A stretch of DNA of 64,000 nucleotides from Lutjanus erythropterus (GCA_020091685.1 CM034603.1:21160715-21224714); one strand, 5' to 3'. Shown: positions 24,901-37,084, numbered from the stretch's first letter. The notes: generated by a model from the letters alone, not told the origin. Numbers and translations are program-made.

Positions 24901-25227
24901 GCTTCATCTTTTACTAATTCATTTTTCATACCAGCCTCTATGTTCTCCATGTTCAGCCATCATTGTAATGGAAGGTGAAGGTGGCCTACATTGGAATAAT
25001 AATAAATCTGTTCCTCTGAATACCGTAGACAATAGCTGAGCCCTGGCCTTTACAGAGTTGCAGAGACAGGCCTTGAGTGCGCTGAGAGCTCTCTATTTTT
25101 AATTGGTCTTGAGCACGCCATTGTTAAGGCAAAAGAGATAGAGAAAGAAGACGAGAGGGAGAGAAAACACCCCTGTGCATCACTAGCACATTAGCGCAGC
25201 ACTAACACAGTGTCATTATAATTTGCT

Positions 25228-25540
25228 CTTAGTCTCGCTGGCTAATTAGCTTGTCATGGTGCAGCAGGTCCTGCAGAGTATGTGGTCATTAGGTTCTGAG
25301 AGCAAAGAAACCGAATGACAATCACAGTTTTCTGTCATCTTCTTCACTTCTGTCAGACAGTGATGATGGCAGCACGATGAGGCGGCACGCTGCACTGTAC
25401 TGAATTCTTATGTTTTCTTGTGGTCAATAATGAGGACAGGAAAGACCTTTTTGCCCTTGTTGTGCTCTGGTTCACTGACCCAAATCAAAATAATTTGTAG
25501 GCCTCAAATTTGGTGGCAGAGAGGTTTGTTGCTGCAGTAG
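25228..25540 (+). repeat. Local direct duplication D2, copy 1
   Basis: About 300 bases recur at 25983-26290. They include CTGGCTAATTAGCTTGTCATGG, CATGTGGTCATTA-like text, GGCAGCACGAT, TTCTTATGTTTT, TCAATAATGAGGA, TTGTTGTG and CACTGACCCAAATCAA. The copy lies in a low-repeat stretch, so it may be a duplicated unique sequence. Confidence 0.85.
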
Positions 25541-25555
25541 TCCATGTAAGATAAA

Positions 25556-25985
25556 AAAAATATGTTGTGAATTTTGGAAATAATTATCCTTTTTTTAAAT
25601 AAATTTTGACGAGTTACACACATAAACTGACGCTCTGGCATCCTCCATTAGCTGTGCCGGCGAGTTGGTGACTTATGCTGTTAGCTTAAAAATTAAAAGT
25701 TTGCGGATGTAGTAGCAAAATCTGTCCATGGAACAATTATTTGTTTTTCAGCAGATATCTTGGTTACAACAATAATGAGCTAGCAAGGCAGTTTTGTGTT
25801 TATTTATTTCAGTTTGGGAAATCCTGCAATCTCTAAGGATTAATGTTATCTCAAGTTGACTGACTGACTCAACAGGGACTAGGAATTATCTCTGTTGCTA
25901 GGCCAAAACTAAAGGCCGGCCTCTTGATAAATAGGTTTCATTACATAGGAGTTCTAGTGATGTGTGATCGCTTTCCAGTTTTCTT
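25556..25985 (+). repeat. Dispersed repeat family F, copy 2
   Basis: Counterpart of 21500-21950: GTTGTGAATTTTGGAAATAA, CAAAATCTGTCCATGGAA, CAGATATCTTGGTTACAACAA, TGAGCTAGCAAGGCAGTTTT and AGGTTTCATTACATAGGAG. It exactly fills the space between the two copies of duplication D2. Confidence 0.75.
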
Positions 25986-26290
25986 AGTCTCCCTGGCTAA
26001 TTAGCTTGTCATGGTTCAGATTGTCCTGCAGATCATGTGGTCATTATTCTAAAGGCAAAGAAAGTGAATGATAATCAGAGTTTTCCTTCTGTCAGATAAT
26101 GACAAAGGCAGCACGATAATGCGTCACACTGTCATTTGAAACACTTTATTCTTATGTTTTATGGCGATCAATAATGAGGAAAGGGAAAAACTTTTTCCCC
26201 TTGTTGTGTTCAGGCTCACTGACCCAAATCAAGATGATTTGTAGGCTTCAAATTCGGTGACAGGATTGTCACAGCCTCGTTGCTACAGTT
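25983..26290 (+). repeat. Local direct duplication D2, copy 2
   Basis: Second copy of 25228-25540, offset about 750 bases in the same orientation and more diverged internally by small indels. Confidence 0.85.
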
Positions 26291-27266
26291 CAGCAACCTG
26301 CCTGCTAGTGAGGAAGAAATATTTTAATATTTACATATATTTCTATCGACACCCACTGCATTAAGCTCTACTAAACAAGAAGTGACTACTTGCAAAGGCT
26401 ACCTATTGTTTTATTAATATTACATTGACATGGTCGTAAAAAATGTCGCTTGAGGGATCTGATATTTTCATCTCTAATTACCAACGAAGAGCGGTGCTGT
26501 GCATAAATCTCCTGTGCAACACTGTCACAGCATGGCTGTTTGAAATGAAAAGTAAACAACCTGTTTTAATCATAGAGGAAAGCAGTGGTGCCAGCATCTT
26601 TGTCTTTGTAACATGAGCTACAACTGAACAATTCATCAACTGATTATTAGTGCTGGTTCGCATCACACCAAGGGTTGCTGAAGCCTCAAAGGGAAAAAAC
26701 AAAAATGCTCTGGGCACCTGAGCAGATGGCTAGCTGTTATTAAAGAGACCTCAAAGCCCTCATAGAGAGGCACCTGATTGAGGTTGGACAAACAAGTGTC
26801 TCAAAGTCGACTCCTCTCCTGCCCTTCGTCATGTACCTTACGCAATTTCTTGCTTAGCCTCAGAAATAATTAGCCCCATCATCTGAATCAGAGACAAACT
26901 GAACGTGAATAATACATCACAAACCTCTGGGAGAATGTGCTTTTCACAATGGTGAATCATAACAGAGTGATCAAGCTGTGCAGGAAAATCTATAACACAA
27001 GAAAGCCACAATCATAAATATCTAATCGCAACTTGAAAAAGTGCCTTTTATTTCAGTAAACATAAGGAAATATTATGAAAGGCCTTGTATGAAACAGTCA
27101 AAACTAAAAGCTCATACATTTACAATAACACCACAAGGGCCAGTACAAGCCATATATGAAAAGATATCACATAAATTTAGCAAACACTTATTCGCACCCT
27201 TTTAATCTATTTAGTAAAATTATTTCTTTATTTGAACAAAAGAAAAACCCTAGCTTTTTTTCTCAG

Positions 27267-27478
27267 CTTTCAACAGCATATTGCAGACTTCCTCAGCAGA
27301 TGGAGTTTGCTCAGTTGTTATGGCGATATATCTCAGTTGTCATCATGTGACCTCAGTATGGATTGGGGAACTGCTCAGTTGTCATGGAGACAGTTCCACA
27401 CTTGACTCACGGAGATATCTCCATGACAACTGAGCAAGCTCCACGCCATGATAAAAACCATTCAATGTAGTTGAAAGC
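27267..27478. repeat. Fold-back (inverted-repeat) element
   Basis: 27301-27333 (GGAGTTTGCTCAGTTGTTATGG core) is a near-perfect reverse complement of 27413-27443 (CCATGACAACTGAGCAAGCTCC core). The arms extend outwards, weakly, from CTTTCAACAGCAT to ATGTAGTTGAAAG. A third, direct copy of the arm, CTGCTCAGTTGTCATGGAGACAG, sits at 27371. This is probably a small palindromic MITE. Confidence 0.8.
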
Positions 27479-27732
27479 TCCGGAAAAGCCAAAAGCTAGT
27501 AAGTGACTTTACTGGCCTTATTGAAATATTGCCAGTCAAGTACTGTTTTCTTGACTAATGAGAATTGATCAGAGACGAATCTACTACCTACAGTAGTGAT
27601 GTGCGGGTCAGGGTTTTTTTAATACCTGCATATACACTGCCAACGCACAAAATATGCTTTAATCAATGACCCGAACCCCACCCAACATGTAAAATGCCAA
27701 GTTATGTATTATAGTAGCAGAATTGTCAGGAC

Positions 27733-28158
27733 TAGAGATGAAATGATATTTAAAAAAACCATGTTCAGTAACCAAAATTATCACGGTTATCTGTATTATC
27801 ATGATTTTGTTCAAATGTGCTGAAAATGTTCAAAAAGTACTGATACACTGAAATCATTTCACCACGTTTTATATAGAAAACCTGTCAAGGATTTGAAATA
27901 ACACCATGTTCTTTGTGATCAATGTTTTCAGTGATGCAAAAAAAAAAAAAAAAAAACGTGTTACAAGCTTTACCTGCATTTGAGAGACTGTTGCTAATGT
28001 TGGATGATGCTGGACACTGTTGTGAGTTCAGTGAGTTTTTCAAAGCGTGATAATCAAACGCGGCTTTAATCATAATTCAGACTTGAAACTGTAACACTAA
28101 ATTTAAAAAGGGGAATTTTATCATGGTTTATCATGAAACCAGTTATTTCATGCCTCGT
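27733..28158. mobile_element. Probable non-autonomous DNA element (hAT-like ends)
   Basis: The left end GACTAGAGATGAAATGA and the reverse complement of the right end, GACGAGGCATGAAAT, agree at most positions. Internally it carries ATTATCACGGTTATCTG and TTTATCATGGTTTATCATG, text I associate with a common fish element. A 19-base poly-A run lies at 27937-27955. The whole may be nested in a larger element beginning near GTGATGTGCGGGTCAGGG at 27597. Confidence 0.55.
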
Positions 28159-29335
28159 CAGGACTGAGGGCCCCAGCGCTCTTCGAGGTGCTGTAAGGAA
28201 CAGAGAGAGAAAGAGGAGCACTCTCTTTTATCCTCCTGTCCACAGTAGTGAGAAGACCAAGGCTGAATAAACAGATGTTGTTTTAAACTGTGTTCTTTAT
28301 TGTTGAATAGTAGCAAAACATGTAATCGTTCATTAAAGACATTAGTCTCTCTTTTCTGTTTCTCTCTCTCTCTCACAAATACACAGACACAAATGATGCA
28401 GGCTTCACATCTTAACAACGCATTTTAATCAAATAATAGCCTACATACTGGTCTGTTCTCTATTTTTTAGCTTCAGTGTGTAGACAAAGAATGGAGTCAA
28501 CAGTTGCGGAATTTCACCTATTTCGATGTGCTCTGAGCACCGACCGGCCGAGCTGAAAGCACACTCTGGATGAGCTTGTTGCTGTGTTCGCTGCTCCAGC
28601 CCGTTTGAGCGGGAGAGCAAAGATATGTCAAGAAGACGTCTTTTCATTGTGTTGTTGTATGTTGCAAATGCGGAATGAAAGTTTTTCCATCTATTTCTAT
28701 CATCTTTTTATGACATCTTCTGAACAACAGCAACAAATATTTCATTAATCACATGTCGATTTCTCGCACCTGTCTTGCACATCTAAACACGTTGTGCACG
28801 CGCAGATATGGTTCTAGGCCAACCGATTTTTTTGACATGATCTGCACGTCTGGCAGACGTCTCCTGTTTGCTGGGTTGCATGCACTGTTTCTGTAAGTTA
28901 TTATTAACTCACTCTGAACGCTGCTTTGTTATTTGACGTTGGATATTTTGTAGGAAGTTGACCTGAGCTCGACTGACCCATGGATTGTGGGTCGATCAAC
29001 GCAGTGACCAAAGCTAGCACCACAAAACAAAACAAAACAAAAAAGACAAAGGTAATCTTGAGTGGCTGGTAAAAAATAAACAATCACTAGCCATTTGACT
29101 GCAGTCCTGCAGTGTGGTCTACACTAAACGTGCATAGAGTCACCAGCAGTATATCATAGTTTCTCTGGTTTGTGTCCATGGTTTCACATATGCGTGGGAG
29201 TCATTATGAATATTATCCATATTAAAATGCAGCCCGTCATGTGACCCAAACCATGTTAGATCCTTTAACACAACAACTTGCCACTACTTAACAAACAAAG
29301 CTGAGGAGGCTGACTTAGTGTCATCACAACTCACT

Positions 29336-29362
29336 GCTCCTCCTCCTCCTCCTCCTCCTCCT
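29336..29362. repeat. (TCC)n microsatellite
   Basis: About eight tandem TCC/CTC units, followed by further CT-rich text to 29380. Confidence 0.95.
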
Positions 29363-30362
29363 CTGCTCCCTCTCCTCCTGTTTCATTGTGTAAACATGAC
29401 AGAACCCCCACTCGTTATCTGAAGCTGGAGACAGATGGAATTGGTGAGCGTTACAAGTGCAGCACAACAAGACAAGTGGGCAAGCTCGAGTCATTGATGG
29501 AGCAAATAGGGTTTTGTGAGAGGCTGTTCGGCTGACACACTCGGGGACCGAGCCTGCTGATTTAGTTGACGTTATTCACCCTTTTTAACACCATATCTGA
29601 GTGAATCACCAGATGTTAAATTTAATGACAAAGATTCACATCCACTGCAGGTTCGGCTCTGCCACACATGCAGGAGAGCAGAGCTAACAGGTTGTTTGTC
29701 TCACCTCTAAGCAAAATGTGCCTTCCAATCATTACCACGCTTCTAAAAAGATGTATTCCAACATAAACTGAGTCTTTTTGGCTGCGTCTCAAATGCTGTT
29801 ACGATTTGTGCCATCTCATTACCACGCCAAGCTAAATAGGATGATGACAAATAGAATGTGTTCTGCATCTCCTTGAAAGTTTGCCAATATAATAATTCTC
29901 ACTTGTGTTTTATTGGCAAGAGGGGAGGGAATTAGATTAACCTTTAATATTGAACCAGAGCGATAAAATCTAAATGGGGCTTGGTTGGCAAATAGATTTT
30001 AACTTATTGATTTCTCATCATTTCCCTTCTCTCTGTCATTGAGGGACAAAAACACTCTTCTCAAATATCCAGCATTTGTAGGATTGGTCTTTTATTGTCT
30101 TTGTGTTTTGATGAATGATAATGGTGAGAGAGTTTCTATCAATCTATAGATAAGAGTGTTTTCTCATTATTGCTCAGCACAGCCAAGGCCTCAGCACAGT
30201 CATTTACCTGCAACTTGCATACTCTTATAAGATTAGCCGTTTTATTTAGTTACTGTTAAACCCCAGGACCTGATTGCTAGTAATAATCTGATTCTTGTTT
30301 AGGAGATCTTTCTGTTTTGTTAATAACCACCTGCCTCTTAACACCAGTAGATCCAAGTTATG

Positions 30363-31285
30363 TTGCTGTGTTCCAAAAAAGTTGGGACAGTGTGTAAAAC
30401 ATAAAAAAAACTTGATACAAATACTTTTGATCGATATTTAAATTGAATATAGTACAAAAACAAGATATTTAATGCTCAAACTGATCAACTTTATTGTTTT
30501 TTTGTAAATATACACTCATTCTGAATTTGATGCCTGCTTGGGACAGGGGCACACGTTCATGATTTCTGAAAACAAACTGAAATGTGGACTTGACAGACCA
30601 CAGCACACTTTTCCACTTTGTGTCAGTCCATCTCGGATGACCTCAGGCCCAGAGAAGTCTGCATTATTTCTGGATGTTGTTGATATTTGGCTTTCACTTT
30701 ACATGGTAGAGTCTTAACTTGCATTTGTACATGCAGAGATAAACTGTGCTACTGACAATGCTTTTCCAAAGTTCTGGGTCTGTGTAGCATCCTTTATACA
30801 ATTATGTGGTTTCTAATTCAGTTTTTAATGCAGTGCTGCCTGAGGAGTCAAAGGTTATGGACATTCAGTGTTACCCACGCAGTTTTTCACAAAGTGGTTA
30901 ACCTCACTCCATCCATGCTTGGAAAGATTGAGCCTTTCAAGGATGCCCGTTTAATACCAAATCATGATGCTATCCCCTGTCACCAATTAACCTGTTAACC
31001 TGTTCGATGTTCTCAACAGATGTTTTGTGAGTATTCCACAACTTTTCCAGTCTTTTGTTGCCCCTGTCCCAACTCTCTGGAAACCTGTTGCAAGCATCAC
31101 ATTCAGAATGAGTGTATATTTATTTACAGGAAACAAAGTTTATCAGTTTGATCATTAAATATGTTATTTTTCTACTGTATTTAATTAAATACAAGTTGAA
31201 AATGATTGCTAATTGCAAACCATTGCAGTCTGTTTTATTTACATTTTGCACAAAATCCCAACTTTCCTTTAGAATTTGGGATGTA
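30363..31285. mobile_element. Non-autonomous DNA transposon with subterminal inverted repeats
   Basis: The ends are GTTCCAAAAAAGTTGGGACAG on the left and CCCAACTTTCCTTTAGAATTTGGGA on the right, in inverted orientation. Inner arms also pair: TTAATGCTCAAACTGATCAAC and TACACTCATTCTGAAT near 30470-30525 against ATTCAGAATGAGTGTATATTT and GTTTGATCATTAAATATG near 31103-31165. It is about 0.92 kb with no transposase frame. This element type is abundant in fish; I do not assign a superfamily. Confidence 0.8.
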
Positions 31286-31702
31286 CATTAAGATAGCTGT
31301 CATACTTTTACCACATTTATACAAAGTTATTTCATATCTTATGTAACTGTAAATATTTTAGCGCTCATAAAATACCACATTAGTGTTTGGCATCTTACTT
31401 TATAAATAGCTACATTACATAAGTTTTTCCCTCCACTGTTTTTAAAACTCATCTCAAGTTTCAAAACATAATCACAGAGTTTAGAAAAATGTTTTCTGCG
31501 GTGTCATTCTTTTGACTTGTTGTTGAAAGGTGCTATATAAATAAACTTGCATAACGCCGCTTCTTTTGGAAAATCTGTGGGTGTTAAATGCAATGCAGGA
31601 GTCAAATGAGATTGTCAAACACATCGCAATGTGGCATTTGACACCTAAAGCAAACACGAGAAATAGGACAGTAGTGTGTCTTTACATTTCAACTGAGAAA
31701 AC

Positions 31703-31915
31703 ATTAAAGGTTCAGTAGGTAACTTATAAAAATAACCTTTTGTCAAATCTGCTGAAACTGTCACTATAGCCTGATAATAGTACATAAGAGAGTTAATACT
31801 TAAGATAATGTGGTTCCTCTGAGTCCTCCTCGTGCTCTTAATGGCATTATGAAGAATTCACCTTGCCTGAATGAAAATAAGCAATAAGTCACTGAGGCAG
31901 GTGTTTCAGACCAAA
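31703..31915 (+). repeat. MITE-like relic
   Basis: It begins TTAAAGGTTCAGTAGGTAACTTATAAAAATAACC and includes CTGCTGAAACTGTCACTATAGCCTGA. I recognise this as the head of a frequent fish MITE. The right end is not clear. Confidence 0.5.
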
Positions 31916-32127
31916 CTTCCAACCCCAAAACACCTGTATATGACAACCTGCGAGTGAGACTCAACAATCAACTATCTTTCTCCATTTTTCTAGTTTTAGC
32001 ATGCTATCATGCCAGGTGTATGGGTTTTCAGTTGTATGAAGGACAATGGATGAGTATGACTGTTACAGGACTTTTTACTACAAATATCATTTTACATGTC
32101 ACTGTCTGAAATACTGTTTGGACAAAA

Positions 32128-32175
32128 CCTAACCCTAACCCTAACTCGTCTTCCTTGGCCTTGTTGCAGGTTCAG
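32128..32175 (+). promoter_or_regulatory. ptprm: Splice region: tandem CTAAC branch sites and tandem acceptors
   Basis: CCTAACCCTAACCCTAAC at 32128-32145 is three telomere-type units. It also supplies three CTAAC motifs matching the branch-point consensus, with candidate branch adenines 37, 31 and 25 bases before the acceptor. After a pyrimidine tract the acceptor reads GCAG at 32169, and a second in-frame TTCAG ends at 32175. The upstream acceptor gives [10 protein letters not shown] and the downstream one gives PSAFMMVN. Use of either, or of the branch sites, is inferred. Confidence 0.6.
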
Positions 32176-32444
32176 CCTTCATGATGGTGAACACGTCAGG
32201 TCGCTTTGCAGGGCAGAAGGCCTTACTGCTGACACCGCAGCTGCGGGAGAATGACACCCATTGCGTTACCTTCCACTACTACATCGGGGGCAGAGACAAC
32301 AGCCATCCAGGTCACCTCAATGTTTATATCAAAGAGAACAACAGTCCCATGGGTATGCCTGTTTGGAACGTGTCCGGTCCAGCCACACGCTCCTGGGGAC
32401 AAATCGAGCTGGCCATCAGCACCTACTGGCCCAACTTCTACCAG
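32170..32444 (+). CDS. ptprm: ptprm exon: central MAM domain
   Basis: The 275-base exon (phase 1 to 0) encodes [20 protein letters not shown], then [39 protein letters not shown] and [13 protein letters not shown], ending CAG|GTGAGG. The Cys of THCVTF is the third MAM cysteine. N-T-S, N-D-T and N-V-S are N-glycosylation sequons. END-THC, WNVSG and the AISTxWPNxYQ end are family signatures. There may be one residue more than the mammalian protein at the 5' junction, depending on which of two acceptors 6 bases apart is used. The domain is extracellular and mediates homophilic adhesion with the Ig domain. Confidence 0.95.
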
Positions 32445-35400
32445 GTGAGGAAATTAAGTCTGGATCCGGTTCTCTTTTGCATAATGTCTCGTCACAAAAC
32501 TAGGTTGCTCATTGTGAGCAGCCTTTATGTTTAAGCCAGAGTCATTAAAGCCTGTTCACTGGGAGGAGCAAGACAAATTTATTATTTGAGAAGATCCAAA
32601 CAATCGCACAATAGCCCATTCAAAACACCTAAGATTATTGATTTCTGGGGCTACCTCGGTATCCATGGTAATCTGTTCTCTCTCCCTTCCATCTGAGCCA
32701 GCTCTCTTTTTCCAATTCTGAAAACTCATTTTCACTTACCAATGCACATGACTGCTGGCCGGGGCAAGGTGATTTCACACTTGCCTGGCTATTAGTCTTT
32801 GCCGGGCTTGTTCCACAAGTCCACCAAATGTTAATTGATGCAGAGAGACCCCTTAACCTCCCAATGGGAGACAGTCCCTTGGTGAATTATTTCATTACGG
32901 CCTGGCTGTGCTGGTCCACAGTAAAGCTGAGGGGAGTCCTCCTGCCTGCTCATCATGGCAACTCTGATAACTTAGTTAACAAGGGACACCGCTGAGCTTC
33001 TCACTGCTCAATGCAAGAGAGGAGCCTTAATGAGAGGCACATGGACAAAAGAAAGGGAGAAGAGGGGGAGGGCAACAGTTGAGATGGACAGAATGTGCTG
33101 CAGCTACCACTAATAGTCACTGCTCGCTGTTGACAGGAAGGTGACCCTTGTGTGACATAATGATGCAAAGCCAGTCTGGACAAATGTTTTCAGATCGGCT
33201 CAAGACGTCTGTGTGTACTAGAGGCACAGTTCGTTGTGTTTGGATTCATCCTACGTGCAAACATTTGTAGCTGAAATAAAATATAAAGCACAAGTCTGAG
33301 CACTAAATGTCATTGATTCTTTTTTGAAATTAAGAAAAAAAAACATTTCGCTCAGCTTTTATTTGTGAAGTTCAGACACTTGGACTTGAACTGTTTCTTC
33401 AGTGTGACAAACCAATCAAGTAGTCCAGGCATTTTACCCAGAAGTGTGGGTCAACCTCACACAAATTGCAGCATAAACAAACTTAATGGATTTTGTGTCC
33501 TCAGTATGTACTGAATGAGAGAAAGAAGTCTTGAAAAATTGTATGAAGGCTAAAACTTGCCTATGATCCTACCAAAAAGGCCTTTTTAGTACAGGCGCTT
33601 TATGAGCAAAAAACGGGTGAACCTCACACAATTACAACAGAAAATCAGACAAATGTTTATTACTCATAAATATATCGTAGTATCAAGCTATGCTGTGTCA
33701 TCTTTGAAGTGTTTTTTGCTTGAAGCATGTGTTGGATGCTGCAAGTAGGCAGGGATGGAGAAAAAAGTACTAGGAGACTTGCCAATTCTGCCTTTGATTT
33801 AGATTATTGAAACTGAAAGCTCATTTTAATTGAATTTCAATTTGATATTGAAATTGTGACATCCCTTATCTATTAGCCAATAAGGGCACTGAAACAGTAA
33901 GCTTTGACTATTATTTTTAATAATAATAAATAGCCATAAATGAAAAAAAAACACAAATGGAATAATCAAATATAAATGCTGCCTATAAAAAGAAAAAAAA
34001 CCCAGGACAACATATAAACTGATACAGATGGATAAAGCTGTATAATTCAAAGTGAAGTTTAGTGACAGTTGAACACTTTGACATGCTGTTGGTGGTGTGT
34101 TTCAGCAAATCTCTGCACGTACTGCAGGGAGAGCATTTAGGCCCCAAATGATATATTATGCTTCCCAATGTGTTGAGGGAAATTCCCAGCATCTGTTGCC
34201 TTTCAAACCCCAGTGGAAGCTTTGTCTCTGTTTGTTGTAATCGTTCCAGACCCAAACTGACAACACGGGTGGATACAAGGATGCTAATGATCTTAGCACC
34301 ACTCTCAGTCAAGGAAAAAAGAGACCAATGCTTAAAATTGTCACTAATTAACAACATGGCACTAATTATAGGTATCTTTAATTGCATAGTAACCTACGCA
34401 ATTGTCAAAGGGAAGCCACCTGATACTTGGAAATTATTTTTTAATTACCGGTACGGCTTTTAGTCATCATGAGCCTTTCAGCCTTTGATAATTACTCTTT
34501 TGTCAGGTCATCCCTAAAACTTTTAATTGAGATTGTCATGCATTTCCGTAACGTCTGAACACTGTGAAAAAATATGTATTTTTCAGTAAATGTATGCATG
34601 TTACACAATATGTACCCTGTGTGTAAGATGAACATCCATTATGTCTCCTGATATTCAGCAGAGCACCAATGAGAGAGAAAAACCCAAATGTCCTCATCTA
34701 TCTTGATTTCTATACAGTAGAACGTATGGCAGAGCTAATCAATCCTGCTGTAATGTAGTACTTAGCCCAGTCCCTTAGGGATAGCCGGTGCGGCAATGTA
34801 GACATTGAATGTTGGGTTCACTGTCTGTCTCTCTGACAAATGAGAATGGTGAACTTTCCCGTGACATCTGCAGCTTTCGTCCCATGTGAATATTTTCACT
34901 CTGTGGGTCAGGCCCAATTATGCACTGCACTATCATTGATGTTGGAATCAATTATATCACAGCTATTAGGCAGGCTGACTGATGTCTGTTGCACAAACAA
35001 AGGATTTCAATTAGAGAGTGGGGGCTAGTTCATTTGTCTGGTGGCGATATATGGAGTGGTTGGCCTTTTAATTTCCTTTAAATTAGCCTGTAATGAGGCC
35101 ATAATTGGCACCCAAGACATTCACTTTCATATTTCATGAGACAAAAAAAGAAATTTATAATTAGACAGCCTTATCTGAAGGCATCCTGCCTCCCAGATGA
35201 CAATGGTAACTATCTCCGCCTCCACATTCCTAGGCTACAAAAGGAATCTCAGAGATGTATGCGTGTGTAGCCTCGCGATGACGAGCAGGACACAAGTTTC
35301 TGGGCGACACTGTATACGGAACATACCCATTAATATATACCATTCGCTGGCAGCTATAGGCTTATATTTAGGGAATAACGGCATGCAAAACATGTGTAGT

Positions 35401-36189
35401 CTGAATGTGTGTGGTGTAATGGGGCTCTGCACCACACCCTGGGTTTGGAAAGGGACTCGCATTCTGTTTCCCTTTTTATCACACTGCAGACCAGCGAGTA
35501 CATAACTCTGACATTCTGCCGTGACACACCCTCCGTTAGGGCTTAGGGCCATTTGTTTTGCACTTGAACTTGGGCCTTTAAATAGGGTCATGTTAGTACT
35601 ACACAGCACAGTTGTACATGTTTTCTACATTTCTGTTGTCAGAGTTAGCAACAAACACGTCAACCAAGTAACACGAGACACAGAGCAACTGTGAAATGCA
35701 GCAGCAGCAGCTTCTCCGGGAAGAGATCCCCTGTAAATTTGCATCGCACAGCTGGTTCACAGAAGTTATGTTCACACTTACCTCTGCATTTTTTTTTTGC
35801 TTCTGAGAATATTACCCAAGTCAATAGTTTTTATAGACACAAACAGTTTGATGGAAAGTAGTGACAGCAATACCGCAAAAAAATAGTTGGCAACGAGGTC
35901 TTTGGATTATCCAAAGTGAACAGTAGCTCTTGCATAAACTGTTCCTAAATTTAAATTTAGCCTAGTTATATATAAGTGTTTGCTAAGTGAAGATTTACAC
36001 ATCACAGAATTAAATTATTTGAATCACACAACTCATTATGTAGAGATTAGTTCTTACTAAATATTTATAGCCAGTAACTACTAGATGAAATACTTTCAGA
36101 GATAAGTGAAATAACTAACCAAGGTAACATTAACTTGATAACAGAGTATAATATCCATAGATTGAACAGTAAAAGAAAAGCTGAAAATG

Positions 36190-36719
36190 CAGTGACAGAA
36201 GTATTCAGATCTTTTACATAAGTAAAAATACTAATACCAGAATCTACAAATATTCTGTTACAAGTACAAGTCCTGCACTCAAAATCTTACCAAAGTAAAA
36301 GTACAAGGGTTTGCTATACTAAAATAAATACTGAAGTAACAAAAGTAAAAGTGCTTATTATGCAGAATGGTCCTTTTCAGAATAACACAATATTGTTGGA
36401 TTATAGTTATTGATGCATTAACGTGTTGGCATCACTAAAGTTGGAGCTAATTTTAATTACTGTATACATTGCCAAGTAACTTAATCGATAGTAATATATC
36501 ATAATTGATTCACTGATTTATATTTTAGATTAATAATCAAGCTCTGCAGAGTAACAAGTAACTAATATTGTCAAAAAAAGTGGAACAATAGTGGCTCCCA
36601 AAATATAATGGAGTAGAAATATAGATGAGCACAAAATGGAAATACTAGAGTAGAAGTACCTCAAGCTCATGCTTAAGTACAGTACTTGACTACACCTACT
36701 TAGTTACATTCCAACACTG
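36190..36719 (+). mobile_element. hAT-type non-autonomous element, decayed
   Basis: The left end is CAGTGACAGAAGTATTCAGATC. The right end, CTTAAGTACAGTACTTGAC..TTAGTTACATTCCAACACTG, is the inverted counterpart. Internal text AAGTCCTGCACTCAAAATCTTAC and TTATGCAGAATGGTCC is typical of the fish family. The flanks TGAAAATG and TCTAAGTG agree at five of eight positions, possibly an eroded 8-bp target duplication. Confidence 0.8.
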
Positions 36720-37084
36720 TCTAAGTGTCAGATTAACTTGCCAGATAACACTGGTTATGTTAGCTAAATTTGTTAGTTCACCTTCACTCTACACAAATAC
36801 CACTAACTCTCAAACACTCACATTTCTCTGATTTTTGCATGAGTAAATAAAAAAAAAAAGTCACACTAATATTTATGAAGGGATTGTTTGTTAAGGTTAG
36901 TATTTGGCCTGCTAAAACTGTTATCAGTGAACTTCACTGTATGTCGTGATCTTACACTCACTTCCTGGATTTGAAAACCATATAATGTTTCCTAGCAACA
37001 GATTGACAGATTACTAAAGTCTGTAGCTGGGAGATGTGTGCAACTTAATAAAGCTCATTAAATCCTTGGAAAATTCACTTAATT

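Larger units (their letters stand above)
10759..32169 (+). other. ptprm: ptprm intron, 21.4 kb
   Basis: GT-AG intron (GTAGGG to TTGTTGCAG) interrupting a Gly codon. It is full of transposon relics, listed separately. Quiet stretches with no repeat I recognise include 14000-15350, 16200-17700, 19050-20880, 21950-23100, 24000-25200, 26300-27200 and 29010-30350. No spliced peptide of a nested gene was recognised, except for an unexplained CpG-rich exon-like ORF at 12959-13284. Confidence 0.85.

Noticed and set aside
32128-32145. Interstitial telomere or chromosome-fusion scar
   Set aside because: Only three units. Too short to argue for a fusion; a branch-point role or chance is simpler.
32181-32534. 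Reading the 117-codon ORF as a complete small protein
   Set aside because: It is the MAM exon read through its GTGAGG donor into the intron; the true coding part stops at 32444.
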